A stretch of 62,672 bases of DNA from Syntrophaceae bacterium (GTDB taxonomy: Bacteria > Desulfobacterota > Syntrophia > Syntrophales > Smithellaceae), in the NCBI GenBank assembly GCA_003142535.1, contig PLMQ01000017.1, positions 41,903 through 104,574 of the forward strand, given 5' to 3'. Each line of letters starts with the position of its first letter. Within the stretch, counting starts at the first letter, position 1. The notes under the pieces were generated by a model. It searched no databases. It saw nothing but the letters and a program-made list of their open reading frames with translations, and was not told the DNA's origin. Shown here piece by piece: positions 8,238 to 17,597 of the stretch. The position numbers and the translations under genes were made by a program.

Positions 8238-9182
8238 ATGATAACCGCTCTGTTAAAGACATTATCGGGACCATGGTATTACGAAAACATTTACTATAAA
8301 TACCGCTTCCATAAGATGTCTTTCTGGCAGCGAGGCTTAGCACGGCTCTTTTTCATGCCGATGGCCTTAGGGCTAAGACTTATTAACGAGTCCATCCGGC
8401 ATAGATTGGAAATACCGCATTTGGAAATGCCCATTACCACCCGCTGCAACCTACACTGCAGAGACTGCGCCAACTTGATTCCTTTTTTTCCGCATCCGGT
8501 TGATTTTGATATCAACCGGCTTACCAAGGATGCCGACGACTTCCTAGTTAATGTGGATCGAGTCCACCGCTTTATCATCATGGGCGGCGAGACCTTCCTC
8601 TATCGAGAACTATATAGATTAGTAAGTTATTTAATTCAGCAGAATAAAATTAGTCTGGTACATATTTTTACCAATGGATCCATAATTCCGGGGCCAGATA
8701 TCCTGCAATTGCTGCAGCACCGCAAAATCCTGGTGACGATCAGCAGTTTTCCGGTGGAGGTGTCACCCAACAAACTCTGCTTCATTGCCACCATGGAAGC
8801 AAACCATATTAATTACAGGGTAGAATATAATTTGTGGCGGGATCTGGGCGGCTTCAATCCTGCCGTGGATAGCAACACCGAGGTCCTAAAGCATCGTTTT
8901 GCAAACTGCAGAAGTAAAGTCTGCCATAATTTTAGCAACGGGGAGTATCACTTGTGCCCCAGGTCAATTCATGGCGAGCGGTTGGGACAGTTTTCGCCGG
9001 ATGAATCGGACAGGGTGATATTTCGGGATAGGAAAAATCCTCAGGTGCTTAGAAAGGAGTTGCGGGAACTGCTCCATAAAGAGTATATTACCGCCTGCAG
9101 CAAATGTACGGGCATCTATGAAGAAACACTGAGCCCGGGTATTCAGATGGGTAGAGGCACCGTATCAAACTGCCCGGGTTAA
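8238..9182 (+). CDS. Radical SAM protein with SPASM-like C-terminus
   Basis: A 314-residue protein. The radical SAM cluster motif is CNLHCRDC (C70-x3-C74-x2-C77), followed by the GGE-like block HRFIIMGGETFLYRELY. The C-terminal region has cysteines in CRSKVCHNFSNGEYHLC and CSKCTGIY, which fit an auxiliary Fe-S (SPASM/twitch) domain. Such enzymes modify peptides or small molecules through a 5'-deoxyadenosyl radical. The open frame extends to 8040, but its first 66 codons are family C repeat, so 8238 is preferred. The gene converges on the pqqD/HPrK/NTase operon; partnership is inferred from position only. Confidence 0.85.
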   Translation: MITALLKTLSGPWYYENIYYKYRFHKMSFWQRGLARLFFMPMALGLRLINESIRHRLEIPHLEMPITTRCNLHCRDCANLIPFFPHPVDFDINRLTKDADDFLVNVDRVHRFIIMGGETFLYRELYRLVSYLIQQNKISLVHIFTNGSIIPGPDILQLLQHRKILVTISSFPVEVSPNKLCFIATMEANHINYRVEYNLWRDLGGFNPAVDSNTEVLKHRFANCRSKVCHNFSNGEYHLCPRSIHGERLGQFSPDESDRVIFRDRKNPQVLRKELRELLHKEYITACSKCTGIYEETLSPGIQMGRGTVSNCPG

Positions 9183-9285
9183 TTACACAATCACGCATTC
9201 TTAATAACGGTTCTATTTTTTATCCGCATTTAATATAACCATCTTAATTTTACATGCGTTTCAAGACAATCCCGTGGTTGCCTGT

Positions 9286-10392
9286 TCAGGCATAACGACG
9301 TTGGGTCAGCTTTTGCTTTATTCTCTTCAGCACATATAACGGCAATTGGTGGAGCGACTGCAGTTCCCAAAAGTTTTTCAAAAAGTCGGGAAACAAAACG
9401 GCTTTTTCCCAGAAGGGAGCAGACCCCATGCTGTCGCTGTGTATAAACCATTTGTAGCTTATGTCGCCGAAGCGTCGTGGCGAAGTCAATATTGCAAATA
9501 AACGGAGCTCTTGCGGATCTTTACGCATGGTGGCCAGCCTGCTCAAGACCTCCTCAGGAATACCTGCGTTGAATTTGGAATTCAGAAAGCTTAGCGCATG
9601 CAGCATGGTCACGGTCAGCTTGCGCTCAGCCGCTTCCGAGATCAGCAATTCCCAGTCGATCGAAGCGGCCCTTTTTTCCAGGATAATCAGAACGTCAACA
9701 ATCCAACGGATCGAAGAGAGGGGATTCCAACGGATACCGTGGGCGCAATTATGCATAATCTGATGGGTCGGGCTCAAAAGCCTGACGCTTACTCCTTTGA
9801 AAGCGGCCGTCTCCGCCCTATCCCAGAGCGAGAGGTCTGCCCCGTCCCAGCAGCACTGATAGAAGGCGTACCAGTGAACATCTAGTTCGTAACCGTCTGG
9901 GTTTTTCAGATCGAGAGAATGGATATACTTAGCTGCCTTGTTAAGCAATAAGCCATACCTATCCTGCCATCCCTGTTCCTTCAGAAAGCGCAGTGTCCTT
10001 TCGACATCCTCCTCCCGCACTAGAAAATCAACATCATTCATCATCCTGGCCCCGATGTCCTCATAATAAGCGGCAATAAGGGCAGTGCCTTTGAGCAGGA
10101 TGACCGGCACCCCCATTTTCTCCAGTTCGGCGAGCATCTTGAAAGCCTTATGGAAAAGCAAACTATTTCTGTACAAGGACTGGCGGTAGATGCCTTTCAA
10201 TCTGTTCAGGTGTGGAACCGATTTACCTGTCCTGGCGACCCTTTTGTACAAGAGGGGCAATAGCCGGAAGCTGCCTCCTTCAATGTTGTCGAAGTCCACG
10301 GCTTGAGTCCATTTTGCATAATAGGCGAGGGCCATGCTATCGTTTTTTTCCAATATGGCATATAGCAGCAACAGCTCGTCAGGCTTGACCAT
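9286..10392 (-). CDS. Nucleotidyltransferase family protein (NTP_transf_5)
   Basis: A 368-residue protein. VILLKGTALIAAYYEDIGAR followed by MNDVDFLVREEDVERTLRFL is the signature of the uncharacterised nucleotidyltransferase family PF14907, with acidic metal ligands in NDVDFLV. YELDVHWYAFYQ and HNCAHGIRWNP are also typical. Members occur in lasso-peptide and polysaccharide loci beside PqqD and HPr-kinase-like proteins, as here. The longer frame to 10443 overlaps the upstream gene heavily; MVKPDEL at 10392 overlaps it by 14 bases and is preferred. Last gene of the minus-strand operon. Confidence 0.8.
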   Translation of the reverse strand: MVKPDELLLLYAILEKNDSMALAYYAKWTQAVDFDNIEGGSFRLLPLLYKRVARTGKSVPHLNRLKGIYRQSLYRNSLLFHKAFKMLAELEKMGVPVILLKGTALIAAYYEDIGARMMNDVDFLVREEDVERTLRFLKEQGWQDRYGLLLNKAAKYIHSLDLKNPDGYELDVHWYAFYQCCWDGADLSLWDRAETAAFKGVSVRLLSPTHQIMHNCAHGIRWNPLSSIRWIVDVLIILEKRAASIDWELLISEAAERKLTVTMLHALSFLNSKFNAGIPEEVLSRLATMRKDPQELRLFAILTSPRRFGDISYKWFIHSDSMGSAPFWEKAVLFPDFLKNFWELQSLHQLPLYVLKRIKQKLTQRRYA

Positions 10393-11752
10393 CTGCTTCC
10401 TTCTTTCGTCTGCGCAGTAGCATCTCTTTGACAATCCGGGCATAATCCTCGGTCTGCTGCTTTTGCATAATACCGTGATTCAAGGGATGAATCCTGCGGT
10501 ACATCAAAACTTCCGGCAGAAATGCCGAGGTCATCCCTGCTTCCTGCGCACGTTGATACCATTCGATAAATTCGCCCGTCTTATATTCCGTCGAGAAAAG
10601 ACCGACTTTCAGAAAATCTTTCCGCTTCATCAGCATTATCCCGGGATTCGCGCCTTTCATTGGCTGGCTGGGGCATTGATACTGCTGCCCGAAATCCTCA
10701 CCAGTTTCCGGGCTGTAAAACTGAGCTGTCATCCCGAAAATCATGTTGGCCGCGCCTGGTTTCTTGATCTCCCGCAATTGCAGTGCAAGCTTCTGCTTGT
10801 CCCAGTAGTCATCGGCATCCAGAAAAGCGAGATATTCACCACTGGAACTTTTAACGCCGTCGTTGCGAGCTGTCGCCGCACCTCCGTTACTTTTCCTGAT
10901 ATAATGAATGCGGTCGCCATATTGCCGGGCAAGTTCTGCCGTCGAATCTGTTGAGCCGTCATCGATAACCAGTACCTCGAATGGTCTCACCGCCTGGCCC
11001 AGCACGCTGTCCAGGGCTTCTTGAAGATATTTTTCGCCGTTGTAAACAGGCACAATGACGCTGACCCTATCGGCGGACCTGACCCGCAGGAGTGAAGCTT
11101 TAACTGATTTCAAAAGATTCTTCCGGCTTAGCTCGGTCTGACTCGACAGGCACTGGGGATGCACGCGTTTGTAAAGGAGGGTTTCCTTAATAATTCCCAA
11201 TTTAATACCGGCATCTCTGGCTCTCAGAAACCAGTCGCTGTCTTCGCCGACCCGATAATTTTCATCGAAGTTTCCTACAGCTTCAAAAACAGACCTGCGC
11301 ACGACCAGGGCGCTGGGAATATAGGCGCTCATTTCCTGCTCATATTGCTGTGTTCTGACCCAGGCAGGAAGCTCCTTCACCCCTTCGGCCAGGAATAAAC
11401 TGTGTTTCGTAAAAGAATAGCCAATATCCGGATTTTCTGCCATATAGCTGATCTGCGTCGCCAGTTTTTTGATATCCCAAAGATCATCGGCATCGAGAAA
11501 TGCCAGATATTCGCCGGAGGCGTTGCGCACCCCGCGATTTCTGGCTGCCGCCACCCCGGCGTTATTCTGACGGAGATAGATGACCTGCCCAAACTTTTTT
11601 GCGATGGCTGCGCTGCCGTCAATCGAGCCGTCATCAACAACAATACACTCCAGATTGTCGTACTCCTGGTTGAGTACACTTTTAATTGCCTCTTCCAGAA
11701 ATTTTTCGCCGTTATAAACCGGAATGATCACGCTGATCTTGGGGTGGTTCAT
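10379..11752 (-). CDS. Tandem two-domain family 2 glycosyltransferase
   Basis: 457 residues with two complete GT2 (GT-A) domains. The first begins ISVIIPVYNGEKFLEEAIKS (residue 5) with FLDADDLWD. The second begins VSVIVPVYNGEKYLQEALDS (about residue 230) with FLDADDYWD and a further acidic TGEFIEWYQRAQ. The halves align with each other, pointing to internal duplication. No membrane segment. Likely adds two sugars or acts as a bifunctional transferase using nucleotide-sugar donors. It lies 145 bases after the HPr-kinase-like gene, with a family B repeat between them, and overlaps the NTase gene. Confidence 0.9.
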   Translation of the reverse strand: MNHPKISVIIPVYNGEKFLEEAIKSVLNQEYDNLECIVVDDGSIDGSAAIAKKFGQVIYLRQNNAGVAAARNRGVRNASGEYLAFLDADDLWDIKKLATQISYMAENPDIGYSFTKHSLFLAEGVKELPAWVRTQQYEQEMSAYIPSALVVRRSVFEAVGNFDENYRVGEDSDWFLRARDAGIKLGIIKETLLYKRVHPQCLSSQTELSRKNLLKSVKASLLRVRSADRVSVIVPVYNGEKYLQEALDSVLGQAVRPFEVLVIDDGSTDSTAELARQYGDRIHYIRKSNGGAATARNDGVKSSSGEYLAFLDADDYWDKQKLALQLREIKKPGAANMIFGMTAQFYSPETGEDFGQQYQCPSQPMKGANPGIMLMKRKDFLKVGLFSTEYKTGEFIEWYQRAQEAGMTSAFLPEVLMYRRIHPLNHGIMQKQQTEDYARIVKEMLLRRRKKEADGQA

Positions 11753-11784
11753 TCTCTTTTTCTCCTTATGCCATTTTGCATTCT

Positions 11785-11905
11785 TCGTCTAACTTTGTTG
11801 GCATAGACTGCCCGGCGCATGCCTGGGTTGTCTGGCTTCCTCAATCCGCCCAAGCCTCTTCCTTGTCGCCTCGTTATCCTTTGAATGCAAAACGCTATCA
11901 TTCTG
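11785..11905 (-). repeat. Family B repeat, reverse copy
   Basis: Plus strand: TCTAACTTTGTTGGCATAGA, CTGCCCGGCGCATGCC, TGGCTTCCTCAATCCG, TTGTCGCCTCGTTATCC. Read on the minus strand this gives the family B order GGCGACAAGGAAGAGG, GAGGAAGCC, GCCAACAAAGTTAGACGAAG. It fills the gap between the GT2 and HPr-kinase-like genes of one operon. Confidence 0.6.
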
Positions 11906-12941
11906 CCGGACCAGTCAGAAAATCTCTTAAAGCCTGTGCGATCTCTTCGTTATCCGTTCCCAGGGACATTTGATAGACGGGAATATCTCTCAAAATGTCC
12001 GCCAACTTTTTCAGGGTCGGCCCGCCGCTGCCGGGCATCTGGAAAATAGAACTGGCCGCTAAGCTGAGCAATCCCTTGGTCGAGGGGAGGCGAACAAATG
12101 TCGTCTTGTCCAGTCGCTCGATAGTCGACAGTAGAACCGCCTTAAGTGGCAGCGTCCTGACCAGAGATTCCGGGTGTGTTTCATGCAGGTAAAAATAGCC
12201 TTTATCATCGGCCTTCGGATGGTTCACAGAAAGCGTTCCTGTAGACGGGAGCCGTTCAACCATCTCCCATCTGAACTTGACGCTGTTATAGGCGCTCAGC
12301 ACGGCAGGCCCGTGAGCGTTATCAAGAACCACGTAGTCGTCACCCAGGAAGCTAAAGCCGCTTTGCGCCGCCAGCATCGCCGTGGTCGATTTTCCGGTAC
12401 CGCCGCGTCCGGCCAGCAGAGCACCCCTGGAAGCCCAACCTATCGCTGCCGCATGAACCAGAACCCGCCCAGTCATTTCACACCACCAGTGCAGAAGCAT
12501 GCGCATTGGCGCGGCCTTTTCATAGTAGGGTAGGTCTGCGGCCTGCGGCAAATAATACCAACCATGGCCCGAAGCGGTGTCCACCAGGCTGAATACCTTG
12601 CTGTCCGGATTATAGAGCGCGTGGATATCCCCTGCATTGTACATCAGAATTTTCTTGTCTTTGGCAGAAAATTCCACTAGCTGCGCCCAGCCCGGTAAAT
12701 CCCTGTTCAATACATTTCCGTCACAGACAAAAATCCGGAATGCCGACGCAGCAGTGTTCTCTATAGTTTCCAAATGTTCAAACGCCTTGAAAAGGCTGGT
12801 TTCCAGTATTTCCGAAGAATAGGCGATGCAAACCTGCTTGCCGCAAAGCGACAGAGTGCGCTGCCTTAAGTCGGCGGAGGCAAGCACCGCATTACCGAAG
12901 TAGGTAAGTATTTCCGGCAAAAGGGATTCAAATTTGTTCAT
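11898..12941 (-). CDS. HPr kinase-like P-loop protein
   Basis: 347 residues. LLAGRGGTGKSTTAMLA (Walker A, residues 178-185) and FSFLGDDYVVLDN (Walker B-like) match the HPr kinase/phosphorylase C-terminal fold; VHAAAIGW just before Walker A is typical of the short HprK-like proteins found with PqqD in lasso-peptide and glycan clusters. In the paeninodin lasso cluster a relative phosphorylates the peptide's C-terminal serine; the substrate here is unknown. The start is three bases after the pqqD-like stop. Confidence 0.85.
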   Translation of the reverse strand: MNKFESLLPEILTYFGNAVLASADLRQRTLSLCGKQVCIAYSSEILETSLFKAFEHLETIENTAASAFRIFVCDGNVLNRDLPGWAQLVEFSAKDKKILMYNAGDIHALYNPDSKVFSLVDTASGHGWYYLPQAADLPYYEKAAPMRMLLHWWCEMTGRVLVHAAAIGWASRGALLAGRGGTGKSTTAMLAAQSGFSFLGDDYVVLDNAHGPAVLSAYNSVKFRWEMVERLPSTGTLSVNHPKADDKGYFYLHETHPESLVRTLPLKAVLLSTIERLDKTTFVRLPSTKGLLSLAASSIFQMPGSGGPTLKKLADILRDIPVYQMSLGTDNEEIAQALRDFLTGPAE

Positions 12942-12944
12942 TAA

Positions 12945-13373
12945 CTATTTCTTTTCCTGGTGAGGCCAGCCAACCTCCGAGACCTCGTGAATCGGGTCCA
13001 AGAGCAGCATCTCCTGCATGTCGGAATATTTTTCAAAGCTCGGCTTCAGGTACGGTTCACTTTGTCTTTCTTTCGACAGCGGCCAATCCTTCGGATCGCC
13101 ATTACCGGCTTTGATCAACTGTTCCTCCATCAGGCGCTCGATAAAACTCGTAAAATCAGCTATTACCGAGGCTTCATCACTTCCATAAAACAGTGCCATC
13201 TGACGGGCGGCCTGATTTATGGAACAACCCTGTTCCAACTGATTCCAGAGAAGAGTGGCCGTTTTATTCAGACTATAATAACAGCCGCTGTCCAGATTGA
13301 TCACCACCAGCTCTTCCTCCATGGGTTCGCTGATCACAGCAGGCGCGTTAATTTCATAATATTTTTCCATCAT
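12945..13373 (-). CDS. PqqD-family peptide-binding protein
   Basis: 142 residues. EELVVINLDSGCYYSLNKTATLLWNQ followed by EQGCSINQAARQM and DFTSFIERLMEEQLI is the winged-helix PqqD (RRE-like) fold that binds leader peptides of RiPP precursors. The last 45 residues form an extension. First gene of the operon, with a well-formed sigma-70 promoter about 50-75 bases upstream. No precursor peptide, transglutaminase-like protease or lasso cyclase was seen nearby, so a RiPP role is open; PqqD proteins also occur in exopolysaccharide loci. Confidence 0.85.
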   Translation of the reverse strand: MMEKYYEINAPAVISEPMEEELVVINLDSGCYYSLNKTATLLWNQLEQGCSINQAARQMALFYGSDEASVIADFTSFIERLMEEQLIKAGNGDPKDWPLSKERQSEPYLKPSFEKYSDMQEMLLLDPIHEVSEVGWPHQEKK

Positions 13374-13420
13374 TACATCTCATTTGTTTCGTCGATAAGA
13401 ACCTGCTTTTTTTCTGGCGA

Positions 13421-13449
13421 AGTATAGGAAGAACGGCCTTGTATGTCAA
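13421..13449 (-). promoter_or_regulatory. Sigma-70-type promoter of the pqqD-HPrK-GT2-NTase operon
   Basis: On the minus strand TTGACA (13449-13444), 17-base spacer, TATACT (13426-13421). The start of the leader (CAGAAAAAAAGCAGG then TTCTTATCG) is shared with the promoter of the He_PIG lipoprotein gene at 46792-46820. Confidence 0.75.
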
Positions 13450-13499
13450 CAAAAGATTAGTCACCGCATATGAGATGACTTGCTGATATTTGGAATTCG

Positions 13500-13752
13500 G
13501 TGGACAGTATACTTAATTAATCACTAAGAAGAACTGCTCATACAAGGCAAAGCGCGGGGGTGGGAAACGGTGAAAGGATAAATAATTATAGATTCAACAT
13601 TTTTATAGTAGTTGTGAGGAATACCGAGAAGAAGGAGACACGCCTGAGCGGAGATAGTGACACGTATCTCGTTGTTAAGTTCCAGCCCGCCGCAGCCTTC
13701 CCAATCTTTTTCGGCGATAAAATACACAAACCATGTCATTCCCGCTCGTACC
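13500..13752 (+). repeat. Family D repeat carrying an mtfA segment, copy 2
   Basis: Same flanks as 7588-7850 (GGACAGTATACTTAATTAAT at the left, GATAAAATACACAAAC at the right) around an mtfA-like segment 13552-13715. The rest of 13450-13871 holds short direct repeats (GGGTATTAGGTGATTAGGG) and a GTCATTCCGG-type motif; no gene is seen. Confidence 0.8.
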
Positions 13753-13871
13753 CTTCAGGGTATTAGGTGATTAGGGTATGAGGGGAGGGATTGAGGGAGG
13801 GTGAAACTCACCTTCGTCATTCCGGCAGCGAAGCCCAGCATCCCAGACTGTGTCGTAATTAAGGATTAACC

Positions 13872-14012
13872 ATGTTTTTTGACAACAGAATATTAGAAAA
13901 GATTAAAAAAGCAAGAGAAAGCTTTTTGCATTGGCATATTGATATGATAGAGTATTATTATAGGAAAATACTCTATCATATTGCTGCTGCGACCGTTATC
14001 AGCTGGACTTAA
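13872..14012 (+). CDS. Small ORF, 46 residues, next to an IS1182 remnant
   Basis: ATG 13872 opens MFFDNRILEKIKKARESFLH and ends AATVISWT before TAA, whose bases overlap the ATG of the IS1182 fragment (TAATG). It is AT-rich and helical, with no recognised family. It contains a perfect 15-bp inverted repeat (13942-13956 with 13967-13981), which argues for a structural or mobile-element role over a protein. Confidence 0.25.
   Translation: MFFDNRILEKIKKARESFLHWHIDMIEYYYRKILYHIAAATVISWT
13942..13981. repeat. Perfect 15-bp inverted repeat with 10-base loop
   Basis: ATATGATAGAGTATT at 13942-13956 is the exact reverse complement of 13967-13981, with loop ATTATAGGAA. It sits just upstream of the IS1182 remnant. 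It may be part of the element or a bidirectional terminator, though no T-run follows. Confidence 0.7.
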
Positions 14013-14158
14013 TGCCCCAGAGCTTAGAAGAGTATGTAGGCAAAGACAATCCCGTCAGAGCCTACGATTTTTTTGTAGAAACTCTGGATTTTCGGCAATT
14101 GAGGATTGACATCAATCCTGATAAAGTAGGCAACTCTAATTATTGGCTAATGATATGA
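14012..14158 (+). pseudogene. IS1182-family transposase N-terminal remnant
   Basis: 48 codons reading MPQSLEEYVGKDNPVRAYDF, FVETLDFRQLRIDINPDKVG, then a stop. The pattern SLDDYVxxDNPVRVxDxFVxxLDLxxL is the conserved N-terminus of IS1182-type transposases. The rest of the transposase is missing: the match ends exactly where uvrB begins, so a deletion joined the element to the uvrB start. Confidence 0.75.
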
Positions 14159-16149
14159 ATCAATTTAAAATGATAACCGGCTTTGTTCCTAAAGGCGATC
14201 AGCCGCAGGCCATCGACAAGCTTGTGCGCGGCCTCAACGAGGGCAAGGAACATCAAGTCCTGCTGGGCGTTACCGGCTCCGGTAAAACTTTTACTATTGC
14301 CAATGTAGTATATGCCGTGCAAAGGCCGACTTTGGTCATCGCTCATAACAAAACTCTGGCTGCGCAATTATACGAGGAATTCAAAGGCCTCTTTCCCGAT
14401 AATGCCGTGGAATACTTTGTCAGCTACTATGACTACTACCAGCCCGAAGCCTATCTGCCCACAACTGATACCTACATTGAAAAAGATTCCGCCATCAACG
14501 AAGAAATTGACAAGATGCGCCATTCCGCAACGCATTCCCTTTTGACGCGGCGTGACGTTATCATTGTTGCCAGCGTTTCCTGCATTTATGGTTTGGGCTC
14601 GCCGGAAGCCTATTATGAAATGATAGTCCAGTTGGAAGAGGGAATGGAATTTCCGCGCGATGAACTACTGCGCAAATTGGTGGAAATTCAGTATGAGCGC
14701 AATGATATTGATTTTCATCGCGGCACTTTTCGTGTCCGCGGCGACGTGGTGGAAATATTCCCGCCTTATGAGGAAGAGCGTGCCCTACGATTAGAATTTT
14801 TCGGCGATACAATCGAATCCATGTCGTTTATTGATCCGCTGCGCGGTAAAAAATTAAGCAGCGTTAATAAGACGGCAATCTATCCGGGCAGCCATTATGT
14901 CACCAGCAAAGATAATTTGCAGCGGGCGATTACCGACATTAAGGCCGAATTGGTATTACGGCTGGCCGACCTCAAAGAACAAAATAAACTCCTCGAGATG
15001 CAGCGCCTCGAGCAGCGCACTAATTTCGATATCGAGATGATGCAGGAAATGGGCTACTGCCAGGGCATTGAAAATTATTCGCGCCATCTGACTGGCCGCA
15101 AGCCTGGCGAGCCGCCACCGACTTTGATGGAATATCTGGCTGATGATGCACTCATCGTAATTGATGAGAGCCATGCAACGCTGCCGCAGCTGGGCGGCAT
15201 GTCTCGCGGGGATCGGTCGCGCAAGGAAACGCTGGTGCGATATGGCTTCCGCCTGCCATCGGCATTGGATAACCGTCCTTTACGTTTTGAAGAATATGAA
15301 GCTCTGCATAATCAGCGGATTTATGTCTCGGCAACTCCGGCTGTTTACGAAATGCAAAAGATGCAGGGCACAAAAGTCGAGCAGATAATCCGTCCCACGG
15401 GATTGATGGATCCGGAAATTGAAGTCAAGAAGGTCGAACATCAGGTAGATGATTTGCTCGAAGAAATCAGGGTAAGAGCGAAAAAGAATGAACGGGTGCT
15501 GGTGACAACTCTCACCAAGCGGATGGCGGAAAACCTGACTGATTATTACTCGGGGCTGGATGTTCGCGTGCGTTACCTCCATTCCGATATCCATACTCTG
15601 GAGCGGGTGGAAATCATCCGGGATTTGCGCCTGGGAAATTTTGATGTGCTGGTGGGAGTTAACCTTTTGCGGGAAGGATTGGATATTCCCGAAGTATCGC
15701 TCGTGGCCATTCTGGATGCCGATAAGGAAGGTTTTCTGCGCTCGGAACGTTCACTAATTCAAACAGCCGGCCGCGCGGCGCGTAATGTTGCCGGCAAGGT
15801 CATTATGTACGCCGATACGATTACCAAGTCCATTCAGGCTTGCCTTGATGAAACAAAACGCCGCCGGATTATTCAGCAGAAATACAATGAAGATAATAAT
15901 ATCACGCCAGAAACAATCAAAAAGACGATCAGCAATGTATTGGGTTCTATTTATGAAGCTGATTACGTGACCGTGCCGGTAAGTGGTAAAGACGGGCTGA
16001 TGCCCGTTAAAGAAGAAGACCTGCCGGCATTGGTTGCCAAGCTCACCAAAGAAATGAAACAGGCAGCTAAGAATATGGAATTTGAAAAAGCTGCTGAACT
16101 GCGCGATGAAATAAAAGAACTCAACAAAATTCTAATTGAGATGGGATAA
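14155..16149 (+). CDS. uvrB: Excinuclease ABC subunit B
   Basis: 664 residues, full length for UvrB, the helicase-like damage-loading subunit of nucleotide excision repair. Walker A GVTGSGKT is near residue 38; the beta-hairpin [16 protein letters not shown], the helicase motif [33 protein letters not shown] and the C-terminal UVR motif ([16 protein letters not shown]) are all present. ATG 14155 ([10 protein letters not shown]) is preferred; an in-frame TTG at 14143 lies inside the IS1182 remnant. No clear Shine-Dalgarno remains, so the insertion may have changed its expression. uvrC lies 7 kb downstream on the same strand. Confidence 0.97.
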   Translation: MNQFKMITGFVPKGDQPQAIDKLVRGLNEGKEHQVLLGVTGSGKTFTIANVVYAVQRPTLVIAHNKTLAAQLYEEFKGLFPDNAVEYFVSYYDYYQPEAYLPTTDTYIEKDSAINEEIDKMRHSATHSLLTRRDVIIVASVSCIYGLGSPEAYYEMIVQLEEGMEFPRDELLRKLVEIQYERNDIDFHRGTFRVRGDVVEIFPPYEEERALRLEFFGDTIESMSFIDPLRGKKLSSVNKTAIYPGSHYVTSKDNLQRAITDIKAELVLRLADLKEQNKLLEMQRLEQRTNFDIEMMQEMGYCQGIENYSRHLTGRKPGEPPPTLMEYLADDALIVIDESHATLPQLGGMSRGDRSRKETLVRYGFRLPSALDNRPLRFEEYEALHNQRIYVSATPAVYEMQKMQGTKVEQIIRPTGLMDPEIEVKKVEHQVDDLLEEIRVRAKKNERVLVTTLTKRMAENLTDYYSGLDVRVRYLHSDIHTLERVEIIRDLRLGNFDVLVGVNLLREGLDIPEVSLVAILDADKEGFLRSERSLIQTAGRAARNVAGKVIMYADTITKSIQACLDETKRRRIIQQKYNEDNNITPETIKKTISNVLGSIYEADYVTVPVSGKDGLMPVKEEDLPALVAKLTKEMKQAAKNMEFEKAAELRDEIKELNKILIEMG

Positions 16150-16323
16150 CTTCGGTTGTTCTGGCTGGCCTGCTCGTTTGATGCTAGGGGAACAAGAGAG
16201 AAATAAAACAACCACTGACTTCTTCCTGTACTACACAACCAGCTAACCGAAACGAAAATGCAGTATTTCAATCGATAATAAACATAATTCACACCTGATG
16301 ACAATGCCTGCCCAAGCAGATGT

Positions 16324-16755
16324 CTATTGACCCGCAGGCAAAACTATCAACTTACCGCTCATGCCCGAGTGCCCTATGCCGCAAAACACCGAGCAGTGGG
16401 TTGGGAAAGAACCATTTTGATAGGCCGTGAACTCGATCACTTCCAGTTTGGCCGGTTCGAGTTTGCGGTTAATTTTGTACGCCGGGATAGCCAGCCCATG
16501 ATTCACGTCAGTGCTAGTAACCTCCAAGCGTACTTTTTCACCTTGGCGCACGACGATGGGATTTGGAATGAATTCGTATTTTTTGGCCTCCATTTTTACA
16601 ATCCGTACCTCATTGACTATTTGCCCGGACAATTGCAGCTGTTTATCCGCCTCGGTCAATGGCTTGGGTCCGCTGGCGCAACCGGCTGTAACCGCTACCC
16701 AAAATAATCCCAAGATCAAAAACGGTAAGCCTGTAATATTAATCCGTTTCATCAT
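16324..16755 (-). CDS. CuA-type cupredoxin lipoprotein (cytochrome oxidase subunit II-like)
   Basis: 143 residues. A lipobox (VAVTAGC) ends the signal peptide. The cupredoxin domain carries the binuclear CuA ligands: C121-SVF-C125-GIG-H129-SG-M132, plus His in VNHGLAIPAY. The usual Glu between the cysteines is Val. There is no transmembrane hairpin and no oxidase subunit I nearby, so it is a free periplasmic electron carrier or copper-binding protein. GGAGG precedes the ATG. Similar stand-alone CuA proteins occur in anaerobes. Confidence 0.8.
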   Translation of the reverse strand: MMKRINITGLPFLILGLFWVAVTAGCASGPKPLTEADKQLQLSGQIVNEVRIVKMEAKKYEFIPNPIVVRQGEKVRLEVTSTDVNHGLAIPAYKINRKLEPAKLEVIEFTAYQNGSFPTHCSVFCGIGHSGMSGKLIVLPAGQ

Positions 16756-17597
16756 TTTATACTTCCTCCTTTTTATTTGCCTCTCTGAATTTATTGATAT
16801 ATATAACGATAGTAGAAGTCAACAGGAATTCCTGAATTTTTCGTAATATTTTTTGAAAAATCATGGAAGGACGTCGAAAAAAGGAAAACTAAATTAAATA
16901 CCAAGAAATATTATAAAAAGATGTAATGAATTTTTGAATAAAAGGAATTCAAGAATTTATCTTATCCAAATAAAAATATCTTGCTGTTCATAACTGTATC
17001 AGGTAATTTACGTAAATCAATAAACGAAAAATTCAAAGTTTCGAGTGCTAACAATCGGCTCCAGCATGATACTGCTAGTACTTTATTGGCAGCCGGACAT
17101 TGGTGTTCATTGTCTAATTAGTAAGTTTTCAATGTCAGTGCCAGTACCCACAATACAGCTGACCCGTTAGTTACTTTCTTTCCATCAGTAATCTTTAATT
17201 CTGACAACTGCCTACCACTGGCACGTGAAACAGATAATCGACTTCTTCCTGAAAGAGAGCGTCTCTATTTTTCCCCTTTCATGCATTATTTCAAATGGTA
17301 ATGATTACTTATACACTAAGCCCGACTATTCCTTGGACAATACATCCAGGCATAAAGATTTGAGAATTTGACGTGTACAAGAAGAGATTTGTCGGAAGAC
17401 TGCCGAAGGAGCCCCTCGTAGCAGTCGAAACAGTCGAAAGCTGGATTGCTCAACCAATATATTGGATGACTTGATCCACACCTCCATGATTAGTGATAAG
17501 ATGGCCCATATTCTAGTGACAAAAAACTCCATTGACGCCCAACATCTCTTTTTATATACTTTCCCCGCGAAGAAATAATGCTTTGTCAATTCAATCA
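16756..17597. other. 842-base intergenic region, nothing recognised
   Basis: AT-rich in its first half (16790-17040), with no ORF showing coding character. It contains the upstream regions of both the CuA lipoprotein (minus) and cfa (plus). A 398-codon frame starting at 17532 extends cfa upstream, but its first 22 residues do not look like CFA synthase. Confidence 0.5.

Noticed and set aside
9286-13373. Lasso-peptide biosynthetic cluster
   Set aside because: PqqD, HPr-kinase-like and NTase genes fit, but no B2 protease, asparagine-synthase-like cyclase or precursor ORF was seen within the window.
17532-17597. Upstream extension of cfa
   Set aside because: The 22 residues are unlike the family and lie in a region with no coding character; start moved to 17598.
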